From Roseibacterium beibuensis (GTDB lineage: Bacteria > Pseudomonadota > Alphaproteobacteria > Rhodobacterales > Rhodobacteraceae), in NCBI RefSeq assembly GCF_039542305.1, contig NZ_BAABHW010000007.1, positions 1 through 64,000 on the forward strand: a DNA stretch of 64,000 bases, in the 5' to 3' direction. The notes below the pieces were generated by a model that saw nothing but the letters and a program-made list of their open reading frames with translations, was not told where the DNA came from and searched no databases. Position numbers and translations under genes: made by a program. This document shows positions 15,994 to 24,246 of the stretch, piece by piece (the first letter of the stretch is position 1; every line of letters begins with the position of its first letter).

Positions 15994-16728
15994 TCACCAC
16001 ACCATGCGATTGACACGGCGCTCGACCGTGGCGATCTGGCCCTGCCCGCTCCGGCAGCCTTCGGCGGCGGCCACCAGCGCCGAAAACAGCGCCCGGTGAC
16101 GATGGGCATAAAAGATATGCTCGGGGTGCCACTGCACGCCGAGGGCAAACGGGTCGCGGGTCCGTTCGATGGCCTGAACCATGCCGCCACTGTCACGCGC
16201 GCTCACACGCAGGCCGCGTCCCAAGGCGCGGACCGACTGCCGGTGAAGCGCGTTCACGCGCATGGGCGAGGTTCCCGTGATCCGGGCCAGCCGGCTGCCG
16301 GAGTCGATATGGACCTCGCGGCGTGGCAGAATCGTCTTGTAGCGGCGCGACGGGTATTCGGCATAGGCATCCTGATGCAGCGTGCCGCCCAGCACGACGT
16401 TCAGCATCTGGGCCCCGCGGCAGATCCCCATCACGGGGCATTTCTCCTCCAGCGCGTCTTCGAGAATGCGTTTTTCCATGGCATCGCGCTCGGGGTCGAG
16501 ACGCGCCTCGACGGTGAGAGTCCCTTTATAGAGCGTCGGCGCGATGTCATCGCCGCCACCGATCAGGACACCATCCACCTTCGACAGGTCCACGTCATCC
16601 TCGGCCTGCCATTTCACGGCGCGCCCACCGGCCAGCCAGATATTCAGCGCCATCAGCGGGAAAATGCGCCACCCGGTCCGGCGTGACACCGTCACGCCGA
16701 TCCTCGGCTTGTCCTGTCGGGAATTCAT
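15994..16728 (-). CDS. Class I glutamine amidotransferase-like hydrolase (peptidase C26, PuuD-like)
   Basis: 244 residues with the C26 triad in sequence: nucleophile Cys103 in MGICRGAQMLN and His201/Glu203 in GVQWHPEHIF. C26 enzymes hydrolyse gamma-glutamyl amide bonds, for example gamma-glutamyl-GABA. VLIGGGDDIAPTLY and the GGTLHQD stretch are PuuD-like. Its start overlaps the stop of the amidoligase gene as ATGA, so both proteins are made together. The pair probably makes and removes, or amidates, gamma-linked amide bonds on a shared peptide or envelope substrate. The substrate is not known. Confidence 0.88.
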   Translation of the reverse strand: MNSRQDKPRIGVTVSRRTGWRIFPLMALNIWLAGGRAVKWQAEDDVDLSKVDGVLIGGGDDIAPTLYKGTLTVEARLDPERDAMEKRILEDALEEKCPVMGICRGAQMLNVVLGGTLHQDAYAEYPSRRYKTILPRREVHIDSGSRLARITGTSPMRVNALHRQSVRALGRGLRVSARDSGGMVQAIERTRDPFALGVQWHPEHIFYAHRHRALFSALVAAAEGCRSGQGQIATVERRVNRMVW

Positions 16729-17678
16729 GAGACGTCCCTCTCGCTGGTGGTGTCGAGGATGGTGGCAACCTCCTTGTGCCACGGCTTGCGCCCGAGTTTG
16801 GGCAGGCCGGTCCAATCCCGGCGCGCCTTGCGCAGCGCGGTCAACAGCGGCGCGTCGGACGCGACCGCCTCGACGGTGTTCCAACAATCCCAAGCCGGCA
16901 TCACCGACCAGCCGTCTTCGTCGATGCGGCAGTCGGGCAAGCGAAAATGATAGGCCGGACGCGGTTTGACGGCAGTCAAACCATGAACGGCGTCGCTGAC
17001 CTTATCCGCGTCGATCCCCTTGAAGATCGGCAGCATGTCGAGACCATGATCGCGCGTCGGCGCATGATCGAGGTACAGGTCGATCAACCCATCGAGCGTA
17101 TCGGGGATGCCCCTTCCCAAGGCATCGACAAGGCTGTCGGGATAGGGCTGCACGAAAGGCAGCACGCGGCGCGACACGTCGATCGGGTCCTTCGCGCGAA
17201 AATGCTCTTCCAGCAACGCGTAGGAGGTCAGCACCCGCCCCAGGTGATCCGCCGTTTCCTCGGCGATCTCGACATTGAGGTGCAGGCCGAAGCCCAGCAG
17301 GATCCCGTCGCGCGACCCGATGGCGCCTGCATCGCGCAGCGCCGCGGTGCCGTCGTTGAAAAGAGGCAGGTGCCTGGGATCGAACGGTTCGGTGACCAGT
17401 TCGACCGGAACGACCTCGCGCATCAGGTGTTCGGCGGCCTTGCCCAACTCTGCGATCTTGTCGTCAAAGCGCGTGTCCAGATAGACCTCGCACGCGCCGA
17501 ACTCTTGCGTTTCGCACACCCAGCGGCGCGCATCTGACTGACGCGCCGTGCCATCGACCGCGTCGGCAAAGACCAGCGCGGCCTCGGCCTCGGTCAACCC
17601 GGCGAATTCAAGCTCGAGTCCGATATGCCGTGTCCGCGCCGCCGTGCCCGCGTCTGTCTGCTCGTTTTTCTGTGTCAT
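16725..17678 (-). CDS. Amidoligase (glutamine-synthetase/GCS-like fold)
   Basis: The 317-residue protein begins RHIGLELEFAGLTEAEA, the strand carrying the metal-binding Glu residues of the amidoligase family, and continues ACEVYLDTRFDDK, then VTEPFDP, a stretch where the family contacts metal-ATP, and GFGLHLNVEI with the conserved HxN. Members are predicted to form amide bonds using ATP and are often paired with C26 or C45 partners, as here. The start ATG lies only eight bases after the -10 box of an exact EcfG-type promoter, so the message is probably leaderless. Confidence 0.85.
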   Translation of the reverse strand: MTQKNEQTDAGTAARTRHIGLELEFAGLTEAEAALVFADAVDGTARQSDARRWVCETQEFGACEVYLDTRFDDKIAELGKAAEHLMREVVPVELVTEPFDPRHLPLFNDGTAALRDAGAIGSRDGILLGFGLHLNVEIAEETADHLGRVLTSYALLEEHFRAKDPIDVSRRVLPFVQPYPDSLVDALGRGIPDTLDGLIDLYLDHAPTRDHGLDMLPIFKGIDADKVSDAVHGLTAVKPRPAYHFRLPDCRIDEDGWSVMPAWDCWNTVEAVASDAPLLTALRKARRDWTGLPKLGRKPWHKEVATILDTTSERDVS

Positions 17679-17686
17679 GACTGTCA

Positions 17687-17711
17687 AACGCCAGTCGGGC
17701 GGATTGGTTCC
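17687..17711 (-). promoter_or_regulatory. EcfG-type promoter for the amidoligase operon
   Basis: Minus strand GGAAC (17711-17707), 16 bases, CGTT (17690-17687). Exact consensus. It is back to back with the flavin reductase promoter, 19 bases away. Confidence 0.82.
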
Positions 17712-17730
17712 TTGTGAAATTACCGCCGCG

Positions 17731-17755
17731 GGAACCTGCGCGCAGGCCGCACGTT
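17731..17755 (+). promoter_or_regulatory. EcfG-type promoter for the flavin reductase
   Basis: GGAAC (17731-17735), 16 bases, CGTT (17752-17755), 25 bases before the ATG. Exact consensus. Confidence 0.82.
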
Positions 17756-17780
17756 TGACCACCTGAACAGGAGGTTACAG

Positions 17781-18443
17781 ATGACACATGCGATTACCCT
17801 GCAGGCGGTTGTGCCGCTGACCCACGATACGCGTTATTACGTGTTCAGCCGACCGCTGGAATTTGAGTTCACGCCCGGCCAGGCGACCGATGTGGCGCTT
17901 GATCGGGACGGCTGGCGCGCGGAACAGCGCCCCTTCACCTTCACCGGCGCCCCGGAGGCCAATGTCCTGACCTTCACGATCAAGAGTTATGCCGACCACG
18001 ATGGCGTCACCAAGCGCTTATGGGAGTTGCAACCGGGCGACCGCATCCTGATCGAAGAGCCATGGGGCGCGATCCATGACGCCGGGCCGGGCACGTTCAT
18101 CGCTGGCGGTGCGGGCATCACCCCGTTTCTCGGCATCTTGGGCGACCGCGCCCGGTCCGGCACGCTTAAAGACTGTCGCCTGATCTTCTCCAACAAGACC
18201 GAGGCCGACATCATCCTGAAACCCTACTGGGACACACTGAAAGACCTTGAGGTCGATTACCTTCTCAGCGCGCCCGAGGATGGCTCCCCCGGTCAAATGC
18301 CGGATGGGGATACGTTGGACGAACTGATCGGCGATTGGGAGCAGCGGTTCTACGTGTGCGGCCCGCCGCCGATGGAAGAGGCGGTCGTCGACCACCTGAA
18401 AAAGCGCGGTGTGTCCAGCGACCGCATCATTCAGGAAGAGTGA
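17781..18443 (+). CDS. Ferredoxin-NADP reductase-like flavoprotein (220 aa)
   Basis: An FNR-fold oxidoreductase without a fused iron-sulfur or globin domain. EQRPFTFTGAP (~48-58) is the FAD-binding RxxT/S motif, GGAGITPFLGIL (~112-123) binds the NAD(P)H pyrophosphate, and FYVCGPPPMEEAVVDHL (~193-209) is the C-terminal nucleotide motif. The partner acceptor is unknown. CAGGAGGTTACAG precedes the ATG. It is divergent from the amidoligase pair with back-to-back EcfG-type promoters, implying joint induction. Confidence 0.88.
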   Translation: MTHAITLQAVVPLTHDTRYYVFSRPLEFEFTPGQATDVALDRDGWRAEQRPFTFTGAPEANVLTFTIKSYADHDGVTKRLWELQPGDRILIEEPWGAIHDAGPGTFIAGGAGITPFLGILGDRARSGTLKDCRLIFSNKTEADIILKPYWDTLKDLEVDYLLSAPEDGSPGQMPDGDTLDELIGDWEQRFYVCGPPPMEEAVVDHLKKRGVSSDRIIQEE

Positions 18444-18447
18444 CACG

Positions 18448-18485
18448 GAAAGGCCGGGGCAAATCCCCGGCCTTTCCTTTTTTTC
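18448..18485. terminator. Strong bidirectional terminator
   Basis: GAAAGGCCGGGG (18448-18459) pairs perfectly with CCCCGGCCTTTC (18465-18476), followed by a long T-run. It serves the rightward reductase gene and probably the converging Rho-N-like gene. Confidence 0.88.
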
Positions 18486-18752
18486 TCAGTGAGAGCGTAG
18501 CGCCTCGATCAACTCGTTCTTGTCCATTTTCGACCGGCCTTCGATCCCGATCTCCTGCGCACGGTCCATGAGGTCGTCCTTCGTCCAGTCCTCGTAGGGC
18601 GGGGCCTTGCCGCCTTTTTCCGAGGGCGATTGCCGATCGTTGGCCTGCGCATTGGCGATGCGTGCCGCCTTTTCCTTGGACATGCCCTTGTCGCGCAGCG
18701 CCTCGTAGGTGTCTTCGTCCTTGATACTGGGGTTGGATGTGGTTTCTGCCAT
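18486..18752 (-). CDS. Small stress protein with Rho-N/SAP-like C-terminus (88 aa)
   Basis: The N-terminal half is charged and helical (YEALRDKGMSKEKAARIANA), the C-terminal half WTKDDLMDRAQEIGIEGRSK continues MDKNELIEALRSH, a helix-extended-loop-helix unit like Rho N-terminal or SAP nucleic-acid-binding motifs. Similar small proteins accompany stress and DNA-protection genes in many bacteria. It has its own EcfG-type promoter and is divergent from DUF2254. Confidence 0.78.
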   Translation of the reverse strand: MAETTSNPSIKDEDTYEALRDKGMSKEKAARIANAQANDRQSPSEKGGKAPPYEDWTKDDLMDRAQEIGIEGRSKMDKNELIEALRSH

Positions 18753-18787
18753 TTGATCCTCCGGAGACCTGTTGCGTTCCTCCGATC

Positions 18788-18813
18788 AACCCGGCCATCA
18801 CCCGCACGGTTCC
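18788..18813 (-). promoter_or_regulatory. EcfG-type promoter for the Rho-N-like gene
   Basis: Minus strand GGAAC (18813-18809), 17 bases, GGTT (18791-18788). Confidence 0.72.
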
Positions 18814-18822
18814 CATTGCCGG

Positions 18823-18847
18823 GGAACCGCGCGATGATCCACGCGTT
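18823..18847 (+). promoter_or_regulatory. EcfG-type promoter for DUF2254
   Basis: GGAAC (18823-18827), 16 bases, CGTT (18844-18847): exact consensus, 27 bases before the ATG. It is the second back-to-back pair of such promoters in the window. Confidence 0.8.
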
Positions 18848-18874
18848 GGCAGTTCACTCTTGCAAAGGGGCGTC

Positions 18875-20077
18875 ATGGCCTATCGCGCTTTGATCCTGAA
18901 AACCCTGTCCGACATGCGGGCCAGCTACTGGTTCGTGCCGTCCTGCCTCGTCCTTGGGGCGGCGGCGCTGGCGGGCGGGATGCTGTGGCTCGACACGCAT
19001 GCCGCGATCCTTGATACCCTCATGCCAAGCGACATGACCGATACGCAGATCGACGGGGCGCGCACCGTCTTGTCGGTGATCGCGCAATCGGTGATCGGCG
19101 TGGCGGGCGTGATGTTCTCGATCACGATGGTCGCGGTGTCCTTCGCCTCGGGCAATTTCGGGCCGCGGCTGATCGGGAATTTCATGCGCGATCGTGGCAA
19201 CCAGTGGGCGCTTGGCATCCTGATCGCCACCTTCGTCTACACGCTGATCATCCTGCGCAGCCTTCAGGCCAGCTTGGATGGCGGCGTCGACGGGTTCGTG
19301 CCGCAACTGTCGCTCATGCTGGCGATGGGGTTGGCGATGCTGTCGGTCTTCGTGGTGATTTTCTACGTCCATCACGTGCCGGAAACGATCAACGTCTCCA
19401 ACATCGCCGCCGGGCTGGGGCGGCGGTTTTGCGCGGCGATGGAGGCGACCGCCCACGATAACGGCACCGCACCGCCCCCACCCATCGCACGGGGCGAAGG
19501 AGAGGACATCACGCTGCACGGCGTCGGGTACGTGCAGCGCCTCGACCTCGACGTATTGGACGACATCGCAAAGGACAGATCCTTGACGATAGAGCTTCTG
19601 GCGCTTCCGGGCGGCTTCGCGCATGCAGGCAACCCGGTGCTGCGCGTTTCTGCCCCGGTCGACGACGAGACGCGTGCAGCGCTTCGCTCGGCTTTCGCCC
19701 TTGGCCCTGCCAAGACCGAAGATCAGAACCTGGTCTTCCTCGCCGAACAACAGGTGGAGATGCTGGCCCGCGCGCTTTCACCCGGCATGAACGATCCGCA
19801 TACCGCGATCAATTGCATGAACTGGATGGCCGCCGGATTGGCCGCCGGGGCGGTGAAGGGCGACCACTTCGGCATCCAGAGCCGCGAGCGCCTCCGCGTG
19901 GAGGTGTTGGATTGGGACATCCTGCTGCAAGAGACCTTTGGCGCGGCCTGGGTCTATGCCAAGGACGACGCGTTGGCCCGCAAGGCCTGGGACCATGCGT
20001 TGGATCGCCTGGAACGCGGGCCGTCGAACGCCCTGCAAACGGCGGTTGCCGATCTGCGGGCGCGCTGCCTCGGGTAG
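18875..20077 (+). CDS. DUF2254 integral membrane protein
   Basis: 400 residues with four membrane helices in the first half (~20-40, ~65-95, ~105-130, ~140-165) and a soluble C-terminal half containing MLARALSPGMNDPHTAINCMNWM, the family's best conserved block. DUF2254 proteins look like channels or transporters, but no substrate is established. The ATG at 18875 is preferred because the upstream frame crosses the promoter. Its stop abuts the stop of the converging permease gene with no gap. Confidence 0.88.
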   Translation: MAYRALILKTLSDMRASYWFVPSCLVLGAAALAGGMLWLDTHAAILDTLMPSDMTDTQIDGARTVLSVIAQSVIGVAGVMFSITMVAVSFASGNFGPRLIGNFMRDRGNQWALGILIATFVYTLIILRSLQASLDGGVDGFVPQLSLMLAMGLAMLSVFVVIFYVHHVPETINVSNIAAGLGRRFCAAMEATAHDNGTAPPPPIARGEGEDITLHGVGYVQRLDLDVLDDIAKDRSLTIELLALPGGFAHAGNPVLRVSAPVDDETRAALRSAFALGPAKTEDQNLVFLAEQQVEMLARALSPGMNDPHTAINCMNWMAAGLAAGAVKGDHFGIQSRERLRVEVLDWDILLQETFGAAWVYAKDDALARKAWDHALDRLERGPSNALQTAVADLRARCLG

Positions 20078-21007
20078 TCAGCCCGTAGCGCCCTGCCCGA
20101 CCCGGGCCCGCATCGGACCGGCGATGCAGGCCACCGCAAGGATCAGGCCCGAGACCGTTGCGATCATGCCCGCCGCGCTGACCGAGGCCGAAAAGCCCAG
20201 CCAGATCGGCCCGTAGCCCGCCAGCACATATCCCAGCGCCGCCGAAACGGTGGCGAAGACCAGGCTCCACCCCACCTGCGCGCCGAGCGAATTCGTCATC
20301 AGCCGCGCGGCCGCGGGTGGGCAGATGAACATCGCGATCACGATGATGGACCCCACGGCGTCGAAGGCCGCCACCGCCGCGATGGCCGCGGTCGAGACCA
20401 GCGCCAGGCCGATGATCGACACCGGCATGCCGAGAGAGCGGGCAAACCCCTCGTCGAAACTGGTCAGCTTGAGCGGACGCCAGAACAGCCACGTCAGCAG
20501 AGAGATGAGCGCCGCCACCAGCGCGATGCGCGGCAACTCGGGCGGCAATCCGGCAAGCGCCGCGGCATCCATCAGGGAGGACCAGCCGCTCGCGTCCAGC
20601 CAGATCAGCGACTCGAGGTTGCCCATCAGCGCGTGTTCCACGTCGAGATGGACGGCAGAGGTATCGGATTGCTCCAACAGCAACACCCCGCCCGCGAAAA
20701 GCGAGGTGAAGGTCACGCCCATCGCCGCGCCGGGTTCGATCCGGCCAAGCCTGCGGATCGCCTCGATCAGGATCACCGCGACCAGCGCCGCCACCGCGGC
20801 CCCGATCATCATCGGCATGGCCGCCACCGTTCCGGTCACGAGGAACGCCGCGACGATCCCCGGCAGGACCACATGGCTGATCGCATCCCCGATCAGCGCC
20901 TGCCGCCGCAGGATCAGGAAATTCCCCGGCAGAGCGCAGGCGATCGAGGCCAGAATGCCGATCAGGATCGGCGTCAGCGACAATTGGACGAATTCGGCCC
21001 CCATCAT
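20078..21007 (-). CDS. sitD: Mn/Fe-type ABC transporter permease (SitD-like)
   Basis: 309 residues with eight or nine hydrophobic helices typical of ABC-3 metal permeases; ARVRALSV-like cytoplasmic loops appear as RRQALIGDAISHVVLPGIV near the N-terminus, which is conserved in Znu/Sit/Mnt permeases. It is the last of four co-directional genes and overlaps the preceding permease gene by four bases. Zn versus Mn/Fe specificity is inferred from the binding protein, not from this subunit. Confidence 0.85.
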   Translation of the reverse strand: MMGAEFVQLSLTPILIGILASIACALPGNFLILRRQALIGDAISHVVLPGIVAAFLVTGTVAAMPMMIGAAVAALVAVILIEAIRRLGRIEPGAAMGVTFTSLFAGGVLLLEQSDTSAVHLDVEHALMGNLESLIWLDASGWSSLMDAAALAGLPPELPRIALVAALISLLTWLFWRPLKLTSFDEGFARSLGMPVSIIGLALVSTAAIAAVAAFDAVGSIIVIAMFICPPAAARLMTNSLGAQVGWSLVFATVSAALGYVLAGYGPIWLGFSASVSAAGMIATVSGLILAVACIAGPMRARVGQGATG

Positions 21008-22221
21008 GCAGACCCTCCGACAACGCGCAGCCCGCCGATCCGGTTGTCGAAATCCTCGATCTCGTCCGGCGTGAACACGTCTTCGATCGGGGTCAGGCCG
21101 TCATACCGCCCGGTCAGGGCCGTATCATGATGCACGGCGCGCGCCACCTCCCACCGTCTTTCGTCACGGGCGATCTTTGCGGCCTGGGCGAGGCCTTCGT
21201 CGGTGGCGACGCCATCGGGGCGGATCAGCCCCTCTCCCTTCAGGATGCGCAAGGTCAGCGGGTCATGGATCGGCTCGGACCGAGACAGCGACAGCAGGCC
21301 CTGGCGGCGGTGCACTCGGGTCTGGAACCGCCGCCGCGCCTGCACGGCGGCCGCCACGCCGCGCGCCGGCGAGAAGAAAAGCGACAGAACAAAGAGCGCG
21401 GCAGACACCAGCACGATGATCGGCCCGGTCGGCAGATCCGGGGCCGAGGCGGACAGCGCCGCGCCGACATAGCCCGCCACGGCGCCCACCCCTCCGGCAA
21501 GCCACACCACGCGGTCCGCGCGCTCGGTCCAGAACCGGGCCGTGACCGGCGGGATGATCAGCATCGCCACGATCAGGATCAGCCCCACCAGCTTGAGGCC
21601 GATCACCGTCACCGCCATGACCAGCCCCATCATCGCAAGGTCGACGCGGCGTAGGTTCACGCCGCGCGCCGCTGCATATTGTGCGTCGAAGGCCACCAGC
21701 GTCATGGGCCGCCGCAAAAGCCAGACCAGCCCCACCACGACGCTGCCCGCCACCGCGATCAGGATCGCGTCCTGTCGCAGCATCCCCGCGGTCGAGCCGA
21801 GCAGGAAGCTCTCCAACCCGGCCTGGCGGCCCGCGCTCATGCTCTGGATTATCGTCAAGAGAACGATCCCGAGGCCAAAGAAGGAGGACAGCACCGCCCC
21901 GATGGCCGCATCCTCGGGCAGGCGCGTCTTGCGGCTGATCCACTCGACGGCCAGTAGCCCCAGCCAGGCGCTGATGGCAGAGCCAAGCAGCAAGCCAAGG
22001 AGGCTGCGCCCGTCGCCACCCATCAAGACCATGGTGATAAAGGCAAGGCCAACACCCGGCAGGGTCGCATGGGCCACCGCGTCAGAGACCAGCGCGCGCT
22101 TGCGGAGGAACAGGAAGGCCCCGGCGGCCCCCGCCGCGAAGCCCAGCAAGGTCGCCCCGATCGCCACCAGCCCGGCATTGTAACCGGCTTGCAAGGTCAG
22201 TGCGGCCCAGATGCCCTGCAT
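21004..22221 (-). CDS. sitC: Mn/Fe-type ABC transporter permease (SitC-like, extended C-terminus)
   Basis: 405 residues, ABC-3 permease core (~1-290) with RKRALVSDAVAHATLPGVGLAF near the start, then a ~110-residue soluble extension containing RRQGLLSLSRSEP and ILKGEGLIRPDGVATDEGLAQAAKIARDERRWEVAR, which reads like a winged-helix segment. This extension is common in SitC/MntC permeases of alphaproteobacteria. It is nine bases after the ATPase gene. Confidence 0.85.
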   Translation of the reverse strand: MQGIWAALTLQAGYNAGLVAIGATLLGFAAGAAGAFLFLRKRALVSDAVAHATLPGVGLAFITMVLMGGDGRSLLGLLLGSAISAWLGLLAVEWISRKTRLPEDAAIGAVLSSFFGLGIVLLTIIQSMSAGRQAGLESFLLGSTAGMLRQDAILIAVAGSVVVGLVWLLRRPMTLVAFDAQYAAARGVNLRRVDLAMMGLVMAVTVIGLKLVGLILIVAMLIIPPVTARFWTERADRVVWLAGGVGAVAGYVGAALSASAPDLPTGPIIVLVSAALFVLSLFFSPARGVAAAVQARRRFQTRVHRRQGLLSLSRSEPIHDPLTLRILKGEGLIRPDGVATDEGLAQAAKIARDERRWEVARAVHHDTALTGRYDGLTPIEDVFTPDEIEDFDNRIGGLRVVGGSA

Positions 22222-22230
22222 CCCGCTGCC

Positions 22231-23025
22231 TCAGCTTGCCGAAAGCGCGAGGCGGTCAAGCTGTGTCGCCGCAAGCCGCCCGCCATAGGCCTTGGTCAGG
22301 GTTTCGGGCGTGAAGGCCTCGGCAATCGGCCCCTCGGCCACCCGGCGCAGATTGATCAGCAGGACGTGATCGAAATATTGCGGCACGGTCGACAGGTCGT
22401 GGTGCACCGCGATGACGGACCGACCCTCGTCCTTCAATGACTTGAGCACATCGATGATCGCACGCTCGGTGGCGGCATCGACCCCGGCAAAGGGCTCGTC
22501 CAGCAGGTACAGGTCGGCCTCCTGCGCCAAGGCCCGGGCAAGGAACACCCGCTGCTGCTGACCGCCCGACAATTGCCCGATCTGGCGATCCGCGAAATCG
22601 GCCATGCCGACCCGGTCGAGGCAGGCGCGCGCCTGGTCGCGATGCCCGCCCGTGATGCGCCGCCAAAGGCCCAACCGGCCATAAAGGCCCATCAGGACCA
22701 CGTCGATGGCGGTGGTCGGGAAATCCCAGTCCACACTCGCCCGCTGCGGGACATAGGCGATGCGATCGCGCACCTGGTCGACGGGGCGTCCAAAGACCGT
22801 CACCTCGCCCGAGACGCGCGGGATGAGATCCAGCGCCGCCTTGAGGAACGTGGATTTGCCGGCCCCGTTGGGACCGACAATCGCCGACATCCGACCGGCC
22901 GGAAAGGTCGCATCGAGGGAGAACAAGGCGGGTTTCTCGCCGTAGGTCACCGTCAGCCCGCGCACCGCGAGGGGGCTGCGGGGATCGAGGCCGCCCTCGG
23001 CGCCGCTTTGGTCAGATGCTGTCAT
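22231..23025 (-). CDS. sitB: Mn/Fe-type ABC transporter ATP-binding protein (SitB-like)
   Basis: 264 residues with Walker A GPNGAGKST (~53-61), signature LSGGQQQRVFLARALAQ (~149-165), Walker B LYLLDEPFAGVD (~171-182) and the switch His in VHHDL. The order binding protein, ATPase, permease, permease is that of sitABCD/mntABCD. Confidence 0.9.
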   Translation of the reverse strand: MTASDQSGAEGGLDPRSPLAVRGLTVTYGEKPALFSLDATFPAGRMSAIVGPNGAGKSTFLKAALDLIPRVSGEVTVFGRPVDQVRDRIAYVPQRASVDWDFPTTAIDVVLMGLYGRLGLWRRITGGHRDQARACLDRVGMADFADRQIGQLSGGQQQRVFLARALAQEADLYLLDEPFAGVDAATERAIIDVLKSLKDEGRSVIAVHHDLSTVPQYFDHVLLINLRRVAEGPIAEAFTPETLTKAYGGRLAATQLDRLALSAS

Positions 23026-23042
23026 GTCCGGCTCGATCCTTT

Positions 23043-23996
23043 TCAGTTCATGCCCAAATGGCCTGCGAACCCGGCATCGGGCGCGCTGCCGCCCAGGGCG
23101 CGGGCAATCGTCGTGACGTTATGGTCGATCATGCCCAGCCACGTGCCCTCGTAGGTGCCCGGCTCGCCCATGGCGTCGGAGAACAGCTCGCCGCCGATGA
23201 CGACCTCGTGCCCTTGCGCGGCGGCCCCTTCGATCAGGGCGCGGATGTTGCGATCCGAGACGGAGGTTTCGACGAAAACCGCGCCGACCTCACGCGCGAC
23301 GATCATGTCGACCAGTTCGGCAATCCGCTGCAAGCCTGCCTCGCTTTCGGTCGAAATCCCCTGAATCCCGACCACGTCGAAGCCATACGCCTCGCCGAAA
23401 TAGCTGAAGGCGTCATGGGCCGAGATCAGGACCCGCGACGCTTCGGGCACCGACCCGAGCACATCTTCCGAATATTCGCCGAGGGCCGCGAGTTGCTCGA
23501 GATAGGCGTCCGCGTTGCGGTCGAACTCCCCGGCATGGTCCGGGCTGGCCTCGGTCAGGGCCGCGGCCACCGTCTCGACCACGTAGGACCATCGCGCCGG
23601 GTCCATCCAGACATGCGGGTCGAACCGGTCGGCATAGTCTTCATTGGCAAGGCGCATCTCGACCGGGACGCCTTCGCCCACCGCAACGACCGGCTGGCGT
23701 TCGGCCAGATCGAGCAAAAGCTGCTCAAGCTGCGCTTCGAGGTAGAGCCCGTTCCAGAGGATCAGGTCGGCGCGGCTGAGCGCGACGATATCCGAGCGCG
23801 TCTGGCGATAGGCATGGGGGTCGACACCCGGCCCCATCAGCGCGCTGACCTCGACCACGTCGCCGCCGACAACGCGGGCGACATCGGCGATCATTCCCGT
23901 GGTCGCGACCACGTTCAGCCGCTCTTGTGCGGCGGCACCGAATGGGAAACTGGCGGCACAGGCCGCCACAAACCCGAAGAACGTTCTTCTTAGCAT
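23043..23996 (-). CDS. sitA: Periplasmic Mn/Fe-type metal-binding protein (SitA-like)
   Basis: 317 residues with a Sec signal peptide cut after AAAQ (~1-23). Metal ligands of cluster A-I proteins are visible: His in GPGVDPHAYRQ (~62), His in FDPHVWMD (~128), a Glu in GIQGISTESE (~195) and an Asp near VSDRN or the C-terminal region. The His-rich loop of zinc-specific ZnuA is absent, which favours manganese or iron. Fur/Mur-like boxes lie 70-120 bases upstream. Confidence 0.88.
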   Translation of the reverse strand: MLRRTFFGFVAACAASFPFGAAAQERLNVVATTGMIADVARVVGGDVVEVSALMGPGVDPHAYRQTRSDIVALSRADLILWNGLYLEAQLEQLLLDLAERQPVVAVGEGVPVEMRLANEDYADRFDPHVWMDPARWSYVVETVAAALTEASPDHAGEFDRNADAYLEQLAALGEYSEDVLGSVPEASRVLISAHDAFSYFGEAYGFDVVGIQGISTESEAGLQRIAELVDMIVAREVGAVFVETSVSDRNIRALIEGAAAQGHEVVIGGELFSDAMGEPGTYEGTWLGMIDHNVTTIARALGGSAPDAGFAGHLGMN

Positions 23997-24067
23997 CGTC
24001 AGTCAGACCTTTTCACGAAGGACGCCGCCCGAGATCGGAGCGCGCGTCACCGCCGTCGAGATGAATA

Positions 24068-24114
24068 TGAGAACCATTCTCACATTGGTCAAGGAAATTG
24101 CGAATGATTTGCAA
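24068..24114 (-). promoter_or_regulatory. Two Fur/Mur-family-like operators upstream of sitA
   Basis: TGAGAA-CCA-TTCTCA (24068-24082) is a perfect inverted repeat. TTGCGAATGATTTGCAA (24098-24114) is a 17-bp palindrome with one mismatch, similar to the Mur/Fur response element of alphaproteobacteria. Both sit upstream of a Mn/Fe importer, where metal-loaded Mur would repress. The exact regulator is inferred. Confidence 0.65.
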
Positions 24115-24246
24115 AAACACTTCAAAGCCCCGGAGCAAGAGGCCCCTGCCCCATTCTACGTGGTGTGAGTCAACAGGTCTGCAAGGCCGGATTGCGGATA
24201 GGCCAGAGACGCGGCGTCGTGTCCGGCGATTACATCCTGCATTGAA

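Noticed and set aside
19809..21023. 404-residue minus-strand frame over the sitD permease
   Set aside because: It is the out-of-frame shadow of a high-GC membrane protein gene; Arg/Gly/Asp-rich and without a motif.
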